Shown piece by piece: positions 43,827 through 53,262 of a DNA stretch of 64,000 bases; position 1 is the stretch's first letter; each line of letters begins with the position of its first letter. A program made the position numbers and the translations under genes. The stretch is taken from contig JADJLP010000015.1 of the NCBI GenBank assembly GCA_016710065.1, forward strand, positions 248,001-312,000, read 5' to 3'. This DNA is from Candidatus Ideonella esbjergensis. GTDB lineage: Bacteria > Pseudomonadota > Gammaproteobacteria > Burkholderiales > Burkholderiaceae_C. The notes under the pieces are model-generated. The model was not told the origin of the DNA. It saw only the letters and a program-made list of their open reading frames with translations, and did no database searches.

Positions 43827-44631
43827 CGACGGCGCGCTCCAGCAGCGCATAGCCACTGGTGCGGCCGGGCTTCCAGGCCTTCAGGCCTTCGAGTTCGAGC
43901 AAGGGACGCACCTCGGCATCGTCCCAGCGCATGGCCAGCAGCAGATGCACGAAGCGCTCGATCTGGGCCGCTGGCGCGCCGGGGCTGGTGGTGAAGTTGC
44001 AGTGGTCGTAGGCGCCAGTGCGGGCAATCACACGGGTACTGCCCGCAGGAAGGGTGCCGTCTGCCCCAAAGCCCAGGTGGTTGCCGTCGATCATGCAGCA
44101 GGCATCCACCTGGCCGGCCAGCAGGGCCAGCGCCGCGTCGCGCTCGCCGCCGATGTGGTCGCCATGCTTGCCGCCCAGCACGTCGAAGCGGCGCACCGTG
44201 ACATCGCGCCCACCCACCAGGCCGGACTGGCGCAGGTGGTCGAGCGGAATCAAGGTGGCTTGCGGCGAATCGATCGCGCCCACGCCCAGGGTCTTGCCGC
44301 GCAAATCGGCCAGGCTGTGGATGGGGCCGTCAGCGCGCGCCACGATGACCGACTGCAGGTCGCAGTCGGTGTCGCGCATGGCCACGGCCTGCACCTGCTG
44401 GCCGCGCGCGCGGGCCATGCGGTCGGCTCGCACCCAGGCCAGGGGCGAGTTCCAGGCGAGGTGGATCTCGCCGCTGAACTGGGCCTCCACCTGGCGTTCG
44501 TAGTTGGAGTACAGCACGTAGTCGAAGGGCAGGCCGTTGCGCTCGAAGTAGGCCTTGAAGCCTTCCCAGATGGTGACGACCTTGGGCGCGTAGGCCACGG
44601 CGCCCATCACGAGGGTGTTGGTTGTGGTCAT
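43768..44631 (-). CDS. PhnD-like substrate-binding protein without signal peptide
   Basis: 287 residues with the PhnD/TauA-like type II binding fold: GAVAYAPKVVTIWEGFKAYFERNGLPFDYVLYSNYERQVEAQFSGEIHLAWNSPLAWV. SLADLRGKTLGVGAIDSPQATLIPLDHL and ALLAGQVDACCMIDGNHLGF follow. No export signal precedes the domain, so it should stay in the cytoplasm, and no ABC permease or ATPase is nearby. It may hold a small anion or sulfur/selenium compound for the neighbouring flavoprotein. It ends inside the ferritin-like gene and begins 13 bases after the acyl-CoA-dehydrogenase-like gene. Confidence 0.75.
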   Translation of the reverse strand: MTTTNTLVMGAVAYAPKVVTIWEGFKAYFERNGLPFDYVLYSNYERQVEAQFSGEIHLAWNSPLAWVRADRMARARGQQVQAVAMRDTDCDLQSVIVARADGPIHSLADLRGKTLGVGAIDSPQATLIPLDHLRQSGLVGGRDVTVRRFDVLGGKHGDHIGGERDAALALLAGQVDACCMIDGNHLGFGADGTLPAGSTRVIARTGAYDHCNFTTSPGAPAAQIERFVHLLLAMRWDDAEVRPLLELEGLKAWKPGRTSGYALLERAVDDEQFYSTDGRILPADYRY

Positions 44632-44644
44632 GGGTTCAGCTGGT

Positions 44645-45775
44645 TCAGAAAAGCGGCAGGCCGGTGATGGCCTTGCCGATGAAGTCGTACAGCACGTCCG
44701 ACGTGGGCGCCATCACGTTGGCGGCGCGCGCGTCGCGGAACAGGCGCTCGATGCCGGCCTCCTTGCGGAAGGCGGCACCGCCGCACACGCGCATGGCCAG
44801 GTCGGTCACTTCCAGCGCGCTCTCGGCCGCAGCCACCTTGATCTCCAGCACGCGCAGCATGGTGTCGGCACGGCCGCTGGCGATCGCGGCGAGCGTGTCG
44901 GCCAGCAGGCCGTGGGTCATGTCGGTGCGGATGCGCGCGCGCGCCAGGTAGGCACGGATGGTGGGCAAGTCGGCCAGCGAGGTGCCCAGGTGCTGGTGGC
45001 GGGTGGCGCCCACGTGGGCGATGGCGCGGGCGATGGCGCCCTCCATCAGGCCCACCGAGCACGAGGCGTTGAGGCTGGTGAACCAGGGCAGCACCACGCC
45101 CATCATGGCGTCGAAGCCCTTGCCGTCTTCGCCCAGCCGGTCGCCGATGGCCACCTTCACGCCCTGGGCGGTGATGGGGCTGGAGGCGTTGCCGCGAAGC
45201 CCTAAGCCGTCGAAGCCGGCCGCCACGGTGAGGCCGCCGGCCTTGGCGTCCACCAGCCACAGGGTGCTGGGGCCGTCGGCGCTCAGCGGCTTGCTGGACC
45301 ACACATACGAGTCGGCCTCGGCGGCAGAGGTGACCCAGCTCTTGCGCGCGTCCAGCCGCACCACGCCGTCCCGCACCTGTGCCGTGCTGACCGGCGCCCA
45401 GAAGTGGCTGCGCGACTCGGCCTCGGAGAAGGCCAGGGTGCTGAGGTGGCGGCCGGCGGCCACGTCGCGCCGCACGCTCTCGGCGCCGAACTGCTCGATG
45501 ACGGCGGTGGCGCAGTAGTGCATGCACACCACCATGGCGGTGGACGAGCAGTGCTGCGCCAGGCGGCTGACCACGGCGCTGGCATCGGACAGGTTGCCCC
45601 CGGCGCCGCCCATGGCCGTGGCGCTGACCAGGCCCAGCAAGCCGGCCTCACCCAGCGCGGTGATGGCGGCGCGTGGGAAGCGTCCCTGTCGGTCGGTGTC
45701 CAGGGCTTGGGGTTCCACCACCTCGCGCAGGGTGCGGTCGAGGGCTTCACTCAGAGCGGGGGACAGGGCGGACAT
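44645..45775 (-). CDS. Acyl-CoA-dehydrogenase-fold flavoprotein
   Basis: 376 residues of the acyl-CoA dehydrogenase superfamily. Blocks are FPRAAITALGEAGLLGLVSATAMGGAGG near the start, TLAFSEAESRSHFWAPVS, KSWVTSAAEADSYVWSS and the C-terminal CGGAAFRKEAGIERLFRDARAANVMAPTSDVLYDFIGKAI. The superfamily includes true dehydrogenases and FMN/FAD monooxygenases acting on organosulfur compounds, and sequence alone does not decide. AAGGAAG precedes the ATG. Placed between selA and the PhnD-like gene in the selenocysteine string. Confidence 0.8.
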   Translation of the reverse strand: MSALSPALSEALDRTLREVVEPQALDTDRQGRFPRAAITALGEAGLLGLVSATAMGGAGGNLSDASAVVSRLAQHCSSTAMVVCMHYCATAVIEQFGAESVRRDVAAGRHLSTLAFSEAESRSHFWAPVSTAQVRDGVVRLDARKSWVTSAAEADSYVWSSKPLSADGPSTLWLVDAKAGGLTVAAGFDGLGLRGNASSPITAQGVKVAIGDRLGEDGKGFDAMMGVVLPWFTSLNASCSVGLMEGAIARAIAHVGATRHQHLGTSLADLPTIRAYLARARIRTDMTHGLLADTLAAIASGRADTMLRVLEIKVAAAESALEVTDLAMRVCGGAAFRKEAGIERLFRDARAANVMAPTSDVLYDFIGKAITGLPLF

Positions 45776-45808
45776 GACAGGCTTCCTTGGTGTTGTGGTT
45801 GAGAGCAT

Positions 45809-47290
45809 TCAGCGCAGGCGGGTGGCCAGCGCAGCGAGTTGGCCCAGCAGGGCCTGGGGGTCTTCGAGGCAGCGCAGGTCGAGCAGCAACTGGTCGTCGG
45901 CGATGCGGCCGATGACCGGCAGCGGCAGGCTGCGCAGCGCTGTGGCCAGCTCGTCGAGCGCGCGGCCCTGGGCCTTGCGGGCCATGGGCGCGATGGCCAC
46001 ACCGGCCGAAGGCAGACGTTCCACCGGCAGCGAGCCCGAACCTATCTGGCCCTGCAGCGCCACGGCGCTGACGGTGAAGCGCGGCGCCACCGCCTGTGCC
46101 AAGGCGGGCAGCACGGCCTGCACGGTGGCTTCGATTTGTTCGAGTGGGCGCGTGAGCAGGCGCAGGGTGGGCAGATCTTGCGTGAGCCGCTCGGGACGCA
46201 GGTAGAGGCGCAGTGTGGCTTCGAGTGCGGCCAGTGGCAGCTTGCTCATGCGCAGCGCGCGCTTCATCGGGAACTTGCGGATGCGGCTGATTTCCGCCTT
46301 GCTGCCCACGATGAGCCCCGCCTGCGGGCCGCCCAGCAGCTTGTCGCCGCTGAAGGTGACCACGTCGCAGCCGGCCGCCAGCATTTCCTGCGGCAGCGGC
46401 TCGCGCGGCAGGCCCCATTTCGCCAGGTCCACCAGCGCACCCGAACCCAGGTCGGTGGCCAGCGGCACGCCGCGCGCGTGGCACAGCGGTGCGAGCGTGG
46501 CCTCGTCCACCGCAGCGGTGAAGCCCTGCACCGCGTAGTTGCTGGTGTGCACCTTCATGACCAGGGCGGTGCGCTCGTTGATGGCGCGCTCGTAGTCGTG
46601 CGGGTGGGTGCGGTTGGTGGTGCCCACCTCCACCAGGGTGGCGCCAGCGCTGGCCATCACGTCGGGCATGCGAAAGGCGCCGCCGATCTCCACCAACTCG
46701 CCGCGCGAGACGATGACCTCGCGTCCCCCCGCCATGGCGGCGATGCCCAGCAACACGGCCGCCGCGTTGTTGTTCACCACCGTGGCGGCCTCGGCGCCGG
46801 TGAGCGTGCACAGCAGCTCTTCCACCACGCTGTCGCGGTCGCCCCGGCCACCGGTGGCCAGGTCGTATTCGAGGTTGTTGGGGCCGGCCATCATGGCCAG
46901 CAGATGGGCCAGCGCCTCGTCGGCCAGCAGCGCGCGGCCCAGGTTGGTGTGGATGACCGTGCCGGTGAGGTTGATGACGCGCTGCAGGCGCGGCGCCAGG
47001 CGACCGTGCACGTGCTGCGCCAGCGCGCTGTCCAGCGCCTCGGGCTGCACCGCAGCAGCCAGCAGCGTGCCGGCCACGGCCCGGGCGCGCAGGCCGTCGA
47101 GCAGCGCACGCGCCTCGCCAGCCACCAGGGTGTGGCCGTGCTCGGCGATGAGCGCAGCAGCGCCTGGGCCGCGCAACAAGCGGTCCACGGCGGGCAGGTT
47201 CTGGGGTCGGGCGAGCGCGGCTTCAGTGTTTGCGCTCATCGGACTGGCCTTGGAACCGTGCACCACGGATTCGTCGGGCCGGGCCGTCAT
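45809..47290 (-). CDS. selA: L-seryl-tRNA(Sec) selenium transferase
   Basis: 493 residues; a PLP enzyme that turns Ser-tRNA(Sec) into Sec-tRNA(Sec) with selenophosphate. Blocks are RVINLTGTVIHTNLGRALL, NNLEYDLATGGRGDRD, VSRGELVEIGGAFRMPDVM and the PLP lysine in TFSGDKLLGGPQAG. Its ATG overlaps the fdhE stop (ATGA). selD, which makes selenophosphate, is not in the window. Confidence 0.97.
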   Translation of the reverse strand: MTARPDESVVHGSKASPMSANTEAALARPQNLPAVDRLLRGPGAAALIAEHGHTLVAGEARALLDGLRARAVAGTLLAAAVQPEALDSALAQHVHGRLAPRLQRVINLTGTVIHTNLGRALLADEALAHLLAMMAGPNNLEYDLATGGRGDRDSVVEELLCTLTGAEAATVVNNNAAAVLLGIAAMAGGREVIVSRGELVEIGGAFRMPDVMASAGATLVEVGTTNRTHPHDYERAINERTALVMKVHTSNYAVQGFTAAVDEATLAPLCHARGVPLATDLGSGALVDLAKWGLPREPLPQEMLAAGCDVVTFSGDKLLGGPQAGLIVGSKAEISRIRKFPMKRALRMSKLPLAALEATLRLYLRPERLTQDLPTLRLLTRPLEQIEATVQAVLPALAQAVAPRFTVSAVALQGQIGSGSLPVERLPSAGVAIAPMARKAQGRALDELATALRSLPLPVIGRIADDQLLLDLRCLEDPQALLGQLAALATRLR

Positions 47291-48330
47291 GGGGGGTCGT
47301 CCGGTGGGGGTTCGCCGAACAGCAGCATCAGGTTGACGCCGTGCTTCTTCAGGCCGGTGTCGGCCACCAGCAGGTCCAGCGTGAGGCTGGCCAGGTCATC
47401 GGCCACCGGTTCGACCTCGGCGTCGCGGTCGGTGTGCATGATCTTGAGGTAGTGGCCGCAGGCCTCGCAGGTCTCGGCCTGCAGCGTGGCCTGGGCGGCG
47501 CGGCGGCCACCGTCGGCGGCAGCGTCATCAGCCACCTCGCCGGCCGCGTCCAGCGCCAGATAGGCCAGGCCCTGGGCGGTGCGGCAGTGCGAGCACTTGA
47601 TGCGCACCATGTGCCACTGGGTGCTGCACAGCGAGCAGTGCAGGTAGCGCTGACCCAGCGATTCGCCGCCGCTGCGGGTGATGCTGGCGGTGGGCCGGCT
47701 GCCGCAGCAGGGGCAGGCGGTTTCGTCGTCGGTGCGGGCCCAGACGCTGGCGTGGTTGCCCAAGTTCGCGGGGGCGGCCTGCATGCGCTGCACCTCCAGC
47801 ACCATGTGGGCCCAGTAGACCTGCAGGGCCGCGGCCACGATAGGCGCGCAGGCCAGGGCTAGCGGCTCGCTGCCGGGCTGCAGGCCGGCCAGCAAAGCGT
47901 CGGCCTGGCGTTCCAGGTAGACCTCGTCGGCCTGGGCCAGATGATCAAGCGCCGGCCAGGTGCCTTCTGCTGCGCGAGGGCGCAGCTCGGCCACCAGGGC
48001 TTTCAACACGCCATGCCAGGCCGGGTCGCGCGGCCAATCGGTGGCGGGCAGTGGCGGCTGGCCAAAGCGCGCGGCCACGTCCATGGCGGCGGCGTCGGGC
48101 ACCGGCACGGCGGGAAAGTGGTTGAGCTGGGTCTGCTGGGCATCGGCCAGCTCGGCCATGAACTGCAGGAAGTCGGCCATCGCGTGGCCGCTGGCCAACT
48201 GGCGCAGCCGCATGGCGCGCGTGGCAAACACCGTGGCCCTTTGCGGCGCCAGCACGAAGGGCGTCTCGCCACCGGCCTTGGCGGCGATTTCTTCGGGCGT
48301 CATCACGCGCACGGTGGCGGTGGTGGTCAT
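47287..48330 (-). CDS. fdhE: Formate dehydrogenase accessory protein FdhE
   Basis: 347 residues with the four CxxC sites of the FdhE rubredoxin-like domains: CPCCG, CSLCS, CSHC and CEACG. The VQVYWAHMV-like helical N-terminal part is also present. FdhE binds formate dehydrogenase catalytic subunits during assembly. Lies between fdnI and selA, as expected for an FDH maturation unit. Confidence 0.93.
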   Translation of the reverse strand: MTTTATVRVMTPEEIAAKAGGETPFVLAPQRATVFATRAMRLRQLASGHAMADFLQFMAELADAQQTQLNHFPAVPVPDAAAMDVAARFGQPPLPATDWPRDPAWHGVLKALVAELRPRAAEGTWPALDHLAQADEVYLERQADALLAGLQPGSEPLALACAPIVAAALQVYWAHMVLEVQRMQAAPANLGNHASVWARTDDETACPCCGSRPTASITRSGGESLGQRYLHCSLCSTQWHMVRIKCSHCRTAQGLAYLALDAAGEVADDAAADGGRRAAQATLQAETCEACGHYLKIMHTDRDAEVEPVADDLASLTLDLLVADTGLKKHGVNLMLLFGEPPPDDPP

Positions 48331-48406
48331 GGTGTGGGCAGACTTCGTTGGAAAGGGGCGTTCGACCTGGTGTGCGAGCCGAACGCCCTCAGGCTGGAGC
48401 CGGATG

Positions 48407-49030
48407 CTAACCGCCTTTGGTCATGTCCTTGTGCCACAGCGGGTGGTTGGCGCGCGCCCAGGCGTCGGTGACGGTGCCACGCGTCATGGCGCGCACCGAG
48501 CCCTTGACCCAGATGGCCGCGTACACGTGGATGATGATGGCCGCAATCAAGGCCACCGCCGCCACCGAGTGCAGCAGCACCGCCGCGCGCGCCAGCGGAA
48601 TGGCGAACAGCGGCTCGAACCACGGGCGCCAGAACACGAAGCCCGTCACCACCAGCACGCCCAAGCTGGCCAACGTGACCCAGAACACCATCTTCTGGCC
48701 ATAGTTGTACTTGCCCACCGGCGGCATGCCAGCCTTGTTGCCCCGCAGCAGGTCACCGGCATGCTGCTTCCACTCCCGGTCGGCGTCGGTGATGACGTTG
48801 TCGCGCCAGAGCTGGGAGCCCAGGCGCGCAAACGACAAGGCCACCAGCAGCCCCATGAAGGGATGCAGGATGCGCGCCCAACTGCCACCCCCGAACAGGT
48901 TGGTGAGGAAGTAGAACGCCGGGTGGAAGAAGGCCAGGCCCGAGAGCCCCGCCAGCACGAACATCAGCGCGATGAACCAGTGGTTCATGCGGTCACGGTC
49001 GCCGTAGCGTTGCAGCATGCGATTGCTCAT
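48407..49030 (-). CDS. fdnI: Formate dehydrogenase, cytochrome b subunit (gamma)
   Basis: 207 residues with four membrane helices and His residues in RMNHWFIALMFVLAG, ARILHPFMGLLVAL and VLLHSVAAVALIAAIIIHVYAAIW that would bind two b hemes. Passes electrons from the iron-sulfur subunit to quinone. Its ATG overlaps the fdnH stop by four bases. Confidence 0.95.
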   Translation of the reverse strand: MSNRMLQRYGDRDRMNHWFIALMFVLAGLSGLAFFHPAFYFLTNLFGGGSWARILHPFMGLLVALSFARLGSQLWRDNVITDADREWKQHAGDLLRGNKAGMPPVGKYNYGQKMVFWVTLASLGVLVVTGFVFWRPWFEPLFAIPLARAAVLLHSVAAVALIAAIIIHVYAAIWVKGSVRAMTRGTVTDAWARANHPLWHKDMTKGG

Positions 49031-49896
49031 GATGTGCCCTCCTTCTCGTCAGCGTCGGCGTCGATCGGGCCCACCTTCATGTAGTGGAAGAAGCCCGCCA
49101 CCACCGCTCCGATCATGCCGGCCACGGCCAGTGGCTTGGCGATGCCCTTCCACAGGCTCACCATGGGGCTGATGCTCGCGTCGGCGGGCAGGCCCACCAG
49201 CTCGGGCTTGTCGGCGTGCTTGAGCACGTACATGACGTGCGTGCCGCCCACCCCCTGCGGGTTGTACAGGCCCGCATTGGCAAAGCCGCGTTCCTTCAAC
49301 TCGCCCGCGCGCTTCTCGCCGTAGGACACCATGTCGGCCTTGGTGCCGAAGCCGATGGCGCCCGTGGGGCAGGTCTTCACGCAGGCGGGCTCCAGGCCCA
49401 CGCCCACCCGGTCGGAGCACAGCGTGCACTTGTAGGCCTTGTTGTCCGCACCGCTGATTCGCGGCACATTGAACGGGCAGCCCTTGATGCAGTAGCCGCA
49501 GCCTATACAGTTCTCGGAGACAAAGTCGACGATGCCGTTGGCATGCTTGACGATCGCGCCAGGGGCCGGGCAGGCCTTGAGGCAGCCCGGGTCCTCGCAG
49601 TGCATGCAGCCGTCCTTGCGGATCAGCCATTCGAGCTTGCCCGCCTCGGGTTCTACCTCGAAAAACTTCATCACCGTCCAGCTGGCGGGGGTGAGGTCGG
49701 CCGGGTTGTCGTACACGCCCACGTTGTGGCCCACATCGTCGCGAAGGTCGTTCCAGTTCATGCAAGCCACCTGGCAGGCCTTGCAGCCTATGCACTTGGA
49801 CTCGTCGATGAGCTTGGCCACCTGCGGCACGGCGGAGCGCACCTGGGGTGGGGCGGTGGTGGTGGCCGAGCGAGCGACCACGTCTTGTGATTGCAT
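49027..49896 (-). CDS. fdnH: Formate dehydrogenase, iron-sulfur subunit (beta)
   Basis: 289 residues with four ferredoxin-type clusters: CIGCKACQVACMNW, CMHCEDPGCLKACP, CIGCGYCIKGCPF and CTLCSDRVGVGLEPACVKTCP. A C-terminal membrane helix (PLAVAGMIGAVVAGFFHYM) anchors it, as in FdnH. It carries electrons from the catalytic subunit to FdnI. The start lies four bases after the fdnG stop. Confidence 0.96.
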   Translation of the reverse strand: MQSQDVVARSATTTAPPQVRSAVPQVAKLIDESKCIGCKACQVACMNWNDLRDDVGHNVGVYDNPADLTPASWTVMKFFEVEPEAGKLEWLIRKDGCMHCEDPGCLKACPAPGAIVKHANGIVDFVSENCIGCGYCIKGCPFNVPRISGADNKAYKCTLCSDRVGVGLEPACVKTCPTGAIGFGTKADMVSYGEKRAGELKERGFANAGLYNPQGVGGTHVMYVLKHADKPELVGLPADASISPMVSLWKGIAKPLAVAGMIGAVVAGFFHYMKVGPIDADADEKEGTS

Positions 49897-49899
49897 GGT

Positions 49900-52800
49900 T
49901 CAGCTCACTTTCTCGATGTTGACGAGGAAGGCCTTGAACTCCGGCGTCTGCGAGTTGGCGTCACCGACGAAGGGGGTGAGTGCATTGGCCAGGTAGCCGT
50001 TCTGCGTCACGCCCTTGAAGCCCCAGTGGATGGGAATGCCCACGTGGTGGACCTTCTTGCCGTTCACATCGAGCGCCTTGATGCGCTTGGTGACCACGCA
50101 GGCCGCAATGACCTCGCCCCGATTCGAACGCACCTTGACCTTGTCGCCCTGCACGATGCCCTTTTCCTTGGCCAGTTCCTCGCCGATCTCGACGAACGCG
50201 GCCGGCTGGGTGATGGCGTTGCTCTTCGAGTGCTTGGACCAGTAGTGAAAGTGCTCGGTGAGGCGGTAGGTGGTGGCGGCGTAGGGGAATTCCTCCTTCT
50301 TGCCAAAGGCCTCCATGTCGCCCTTGTAGACCCGTGCGGCGGGGTTGCTGACCGCCTTGGGGTTGGTGGGGCACATCAGGTTCACGCCCACCGGGGTCTC
50401 GAACGGCTCGTAGTGCTCGGGGAAGGGGCCTTCGTTCATGCCCACGGCGTGCAAACGCGCCACACCCTCTGGGTTCATGATGAAGGCGCCCACGCCCTGC
50501 TCGGGCGCGGCGTCGGGCCGCATGTCGGGGATGTCGGCACCACCAGCCCAACTCTTGCCGTTCCAGGCCAGGTACTTGCGCGAGGGATCCCAGGGCTTGC
50601 CGTTCTTGTCGGCGCTGGCACGGTTGTAGAGGATGCGGCGGTTGGCCGGCCACGAGAAGCCCCAACCCGGGAACACGCCCAGCCCGGTCGGGTCGGCCGT
50701 GTCGCGGCGCGCGGTGAGGTTGCCCGTGGGGCCCCAGCAGCCAGAGTAGATCCAGTTGCCGCAGCTGGTGGAACCGTCGTCGCGCAGCATGGCAAAGCCG
50801 GGCAGCTGGTCGCCAGCCTTCACCAGGGGCGCCGCAGGCGGCGCCTTGGGGTCTGGCGGCGGCAGTGGTATCGGCTTGCCGGCGGCATCGAGCTTGGGGG
50901 CCGGTGGCGGTGCAAACACATCCGCCAGGGCCTTGCCCGAGATCTCGCGCAGCACCTCGCCCGGGTTGGGTGCGGTGGGGATGGTGTAGGCCCAGGTGAG
51001 GGCGGCCACCGGCTCGGGCAGGGTGCCGCCGTCCTTGGCGTACATGCCGCGCAGCTTCATGAACAGGCGCGCCACGATCTCGCCGTCGGTCTTGGCTTCA
51101 CCGGGCGGGTCCACCGCCTTTTCCTTCCAGTTGATGACGCGGCTGGAGTTGGTGAAGGTGCCGGCCTCTTCGGCAAAGCAACTGGTGGGGAAGCGGAAGA
51201 CCTCGGTCTTGATCTCTTCGGACTTGACATCGTTGAGCACGCCGTGGTTCTTCCAGAACTCGCTGGTTTCGGTCTCCAGCGGGTCCATCACCACCAGGTA
51301 CTTCAGCTTGGCCAGCGCCGCCGAGAGCTTCTTCTTGTTGGGCACGGCCGCCAGCGGGTTGAAGCCCTGCACGACGAAGCCGTTGACCTTGCCCTGGTGC
51401 ATGCGCTCGAAGATGGCCAGGATGTCATACGCGCCATCGCGCTTTGGCAGCCAGTCGTAGGCGAAGTTGTTCTCGGCCGTGGCGGCGTTGCCGTAGTAGG
51501 CCTTCATCAGGCTGGTGTGCCACTTCGGGAAGTTCTGCGTGAACGCCATCTGGTTCGGGCGCAGGGGCTTGCCGGTGCGGGCCTTGAGGTAGGTCTCGCG
51601 GTCGACATCGGCCTCGGTGGGCGCGCTCATGTAGCCCGAGAGCACTTCCGAGTAGGCGCACATGTCGGTGATGCCCTGCACGTTGGCGTGGCCACGCAGC
51701 GCGTTGATGCCGCCACCCGGCCGGCCCATGTTGCCCAGCAGCAGCTGGATCATGGCCATGGTGCGGATGTTCTGCGAGCCCACCGAGTGCTGTGTCCAGC
51801 CCAGGGCGTAGCAGATGGTCATCACCTTGTCGGTGGCCGAGGTGGCCGCCAGCATCTCGCAGACCTTCAGGAACTTGTCCTGGGGCGTGCCGGTGATCTT
51901 GCTGACCTGCTCGGGCGTGTAGCGCGCGTAGTGCTTCTTCATCTGCTGGAAGACGCACAGCGGGTCTTGCAGCGTGTCGTCGACCTTGACGAAGCCGTCC
52001 TCGCCCAGCTGGTAGCCCCAGCTGGCCTTGTCATAGCTTCGCTTGGCCTCGTTGTAGCCGCTGAAGAAGCCGTTGTCGAAGCTGAACCCCTCCTTCACCA
52101 GGAAGGTGGCGTCGGTGTTGAGCTTGACGTAATCCAGGTGGATCTTGTTGTTGCCGAGCAGGTAGTTGATGACGCCGCCCAGGAAGGCGATGTCGGTACC
52201 GACGCGGATGGGGGCGTAGTAGTCGGCCACCGCCGCCGAGCGCGTGAAACGCGGGTCGACCACGATGAGCTTGGCCTTGCGCTGCTGCTGCGCCTCGACC
52301 ACCCACTTGAATCCACAAGGATGCGCTTCGGCGGCATTGCCGCCCATGACGAGAACGAGATCGGCATTCTTGATGTCATTCCAAGAATTCGTCATCGCTC
52401 CGCGACCGAAAGTCGGGCCCAGACTGGACACCGTCGGTGCGTGTCAGATACGCGCTTGTGTATCGAGTGCCACCATCCCCAGGCCGCGAGCGACCTTGAC
52501 GGAGAGATAACCGGATTCGTTGGAGGAGGCCGACGAGATCAGGAAGGCCGAGGTGTTCCAGCGGTTGACGGTGACCGTCTTGCCGTCCTTCTCGACCGTC
52601 TTCACCAGGTTGGCGTCGCGGTCGGCCTTCATGTGGGTGGCCACGCGGGTCAGCGCGTCTTCCCATGAAATGCGCTTCCACTCGGCACTGCCGGCTTCGC
52701 GCACCTGCGGGAACTTGACGCGGTCGGGCGACTGGATCATGTCCATCACACCGGCACCCTTGGGGCACAGCGTGCCGCGGTTGACCGGGTGGTCCGGGTC

Positions 52801-53040
52801 GCCCTCGATGTGCACGATGGTGGACTTGACGTTCTTCGCCTTGTCGCCCAGGGTGTAGATCACCAGGCCGCAGCTCACCGAGCAATACGGGCAGGTGCTG
52901 CGGGTTTCGGTGGTGCGGGCCAGCTTGAAGTTGCGCGTCTGGGCCATCGCCGCCGTGGGCGAGAAGCCGAGCGCCACGAGGCTGGACGCTGCCAACCCCG
53001 CTCCACTGACCCGGAAGAAATGTCTCCGGTTCATGTCCAT
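49900..53040 (-). CDS. fdnG: Formate dehydrogenase, selenocysteine-containing catalytic subunit (alpha)
   Basis: 1046 residues if the in-frame UGA at 52444-52446 is read as selenocysteine (residue 199). The frame continues without break: DTQARI-U-HAPTVSSLGPTFGRGAMTN, as in E. coli FdnG. A Tat signal (RRHFFRVSGAGLAASSLVALG) sends it to the periplasm. A 4Fe-4S site (CPYCSVSCG...CPKG) and molybdopterin domains (LVMGGNAAEAHPCGFKW) follow. It oxidises formate to CO2 with a Mo/W-bis-MGD cofactor. AGGAG lies upstream of the ATG at 53040; MNRRHFF at 53034 is possible. A bSECIS hairpin follows the UGA. First of the FDH/sel gene string. Confidence 0.96.
52415..52446 (-). promoter_or_regulatory. bSECIS element (UGA plus hairpin) in fdnG
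   Basis: Eleven bases after the UGA the mRNA forms a six-pair stem GG(U)GUCC/GGGCCC with one bulged U, capped by the loop AGUCU. The bulged U, loop sequence and spacing match the well-known E. coli fdhF element (same 11-base spacing). Expected SelB binding site. Confidence 0.85.
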
Positions 53041-53262
53041 GTGATGTATCTCCTGAGAGGGGCAAACCCCCCAACGGCTACAGGCCTGCGTCACGGCAGA
53101 GCCAGACCATTGGAACTGAAGGGGTAGCACGGCATGACCCACGGCAACCCTTATGAGGCGCACCGCATATGCATTGCCCAGCGTCAAGATTCGGGGCTGG
53201 TAATGCATCCAGTATGCTTGCCGGTCCGTCCCTCCCCAACGGACCCGTCAGGGCCTACCCGC

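Noticed and set aside
49891..52668. Long plus-strand frame opposite fdnG
   Set aside because: A shadow of the formate dehydrogenase gene; rich in His/Gly/Val repeats with no family match. The same reasoning applies to long frames opposite livF-livMG and the prolyl oligopeptidase.
49900..53208. Formate dehydrogenase alpha as two separate genes split at 52444
   Set aside because: The stop is a UGA in the conserved selenocysteine position, followed by a SECIS hairpin, with selA, selB and selC nearby.
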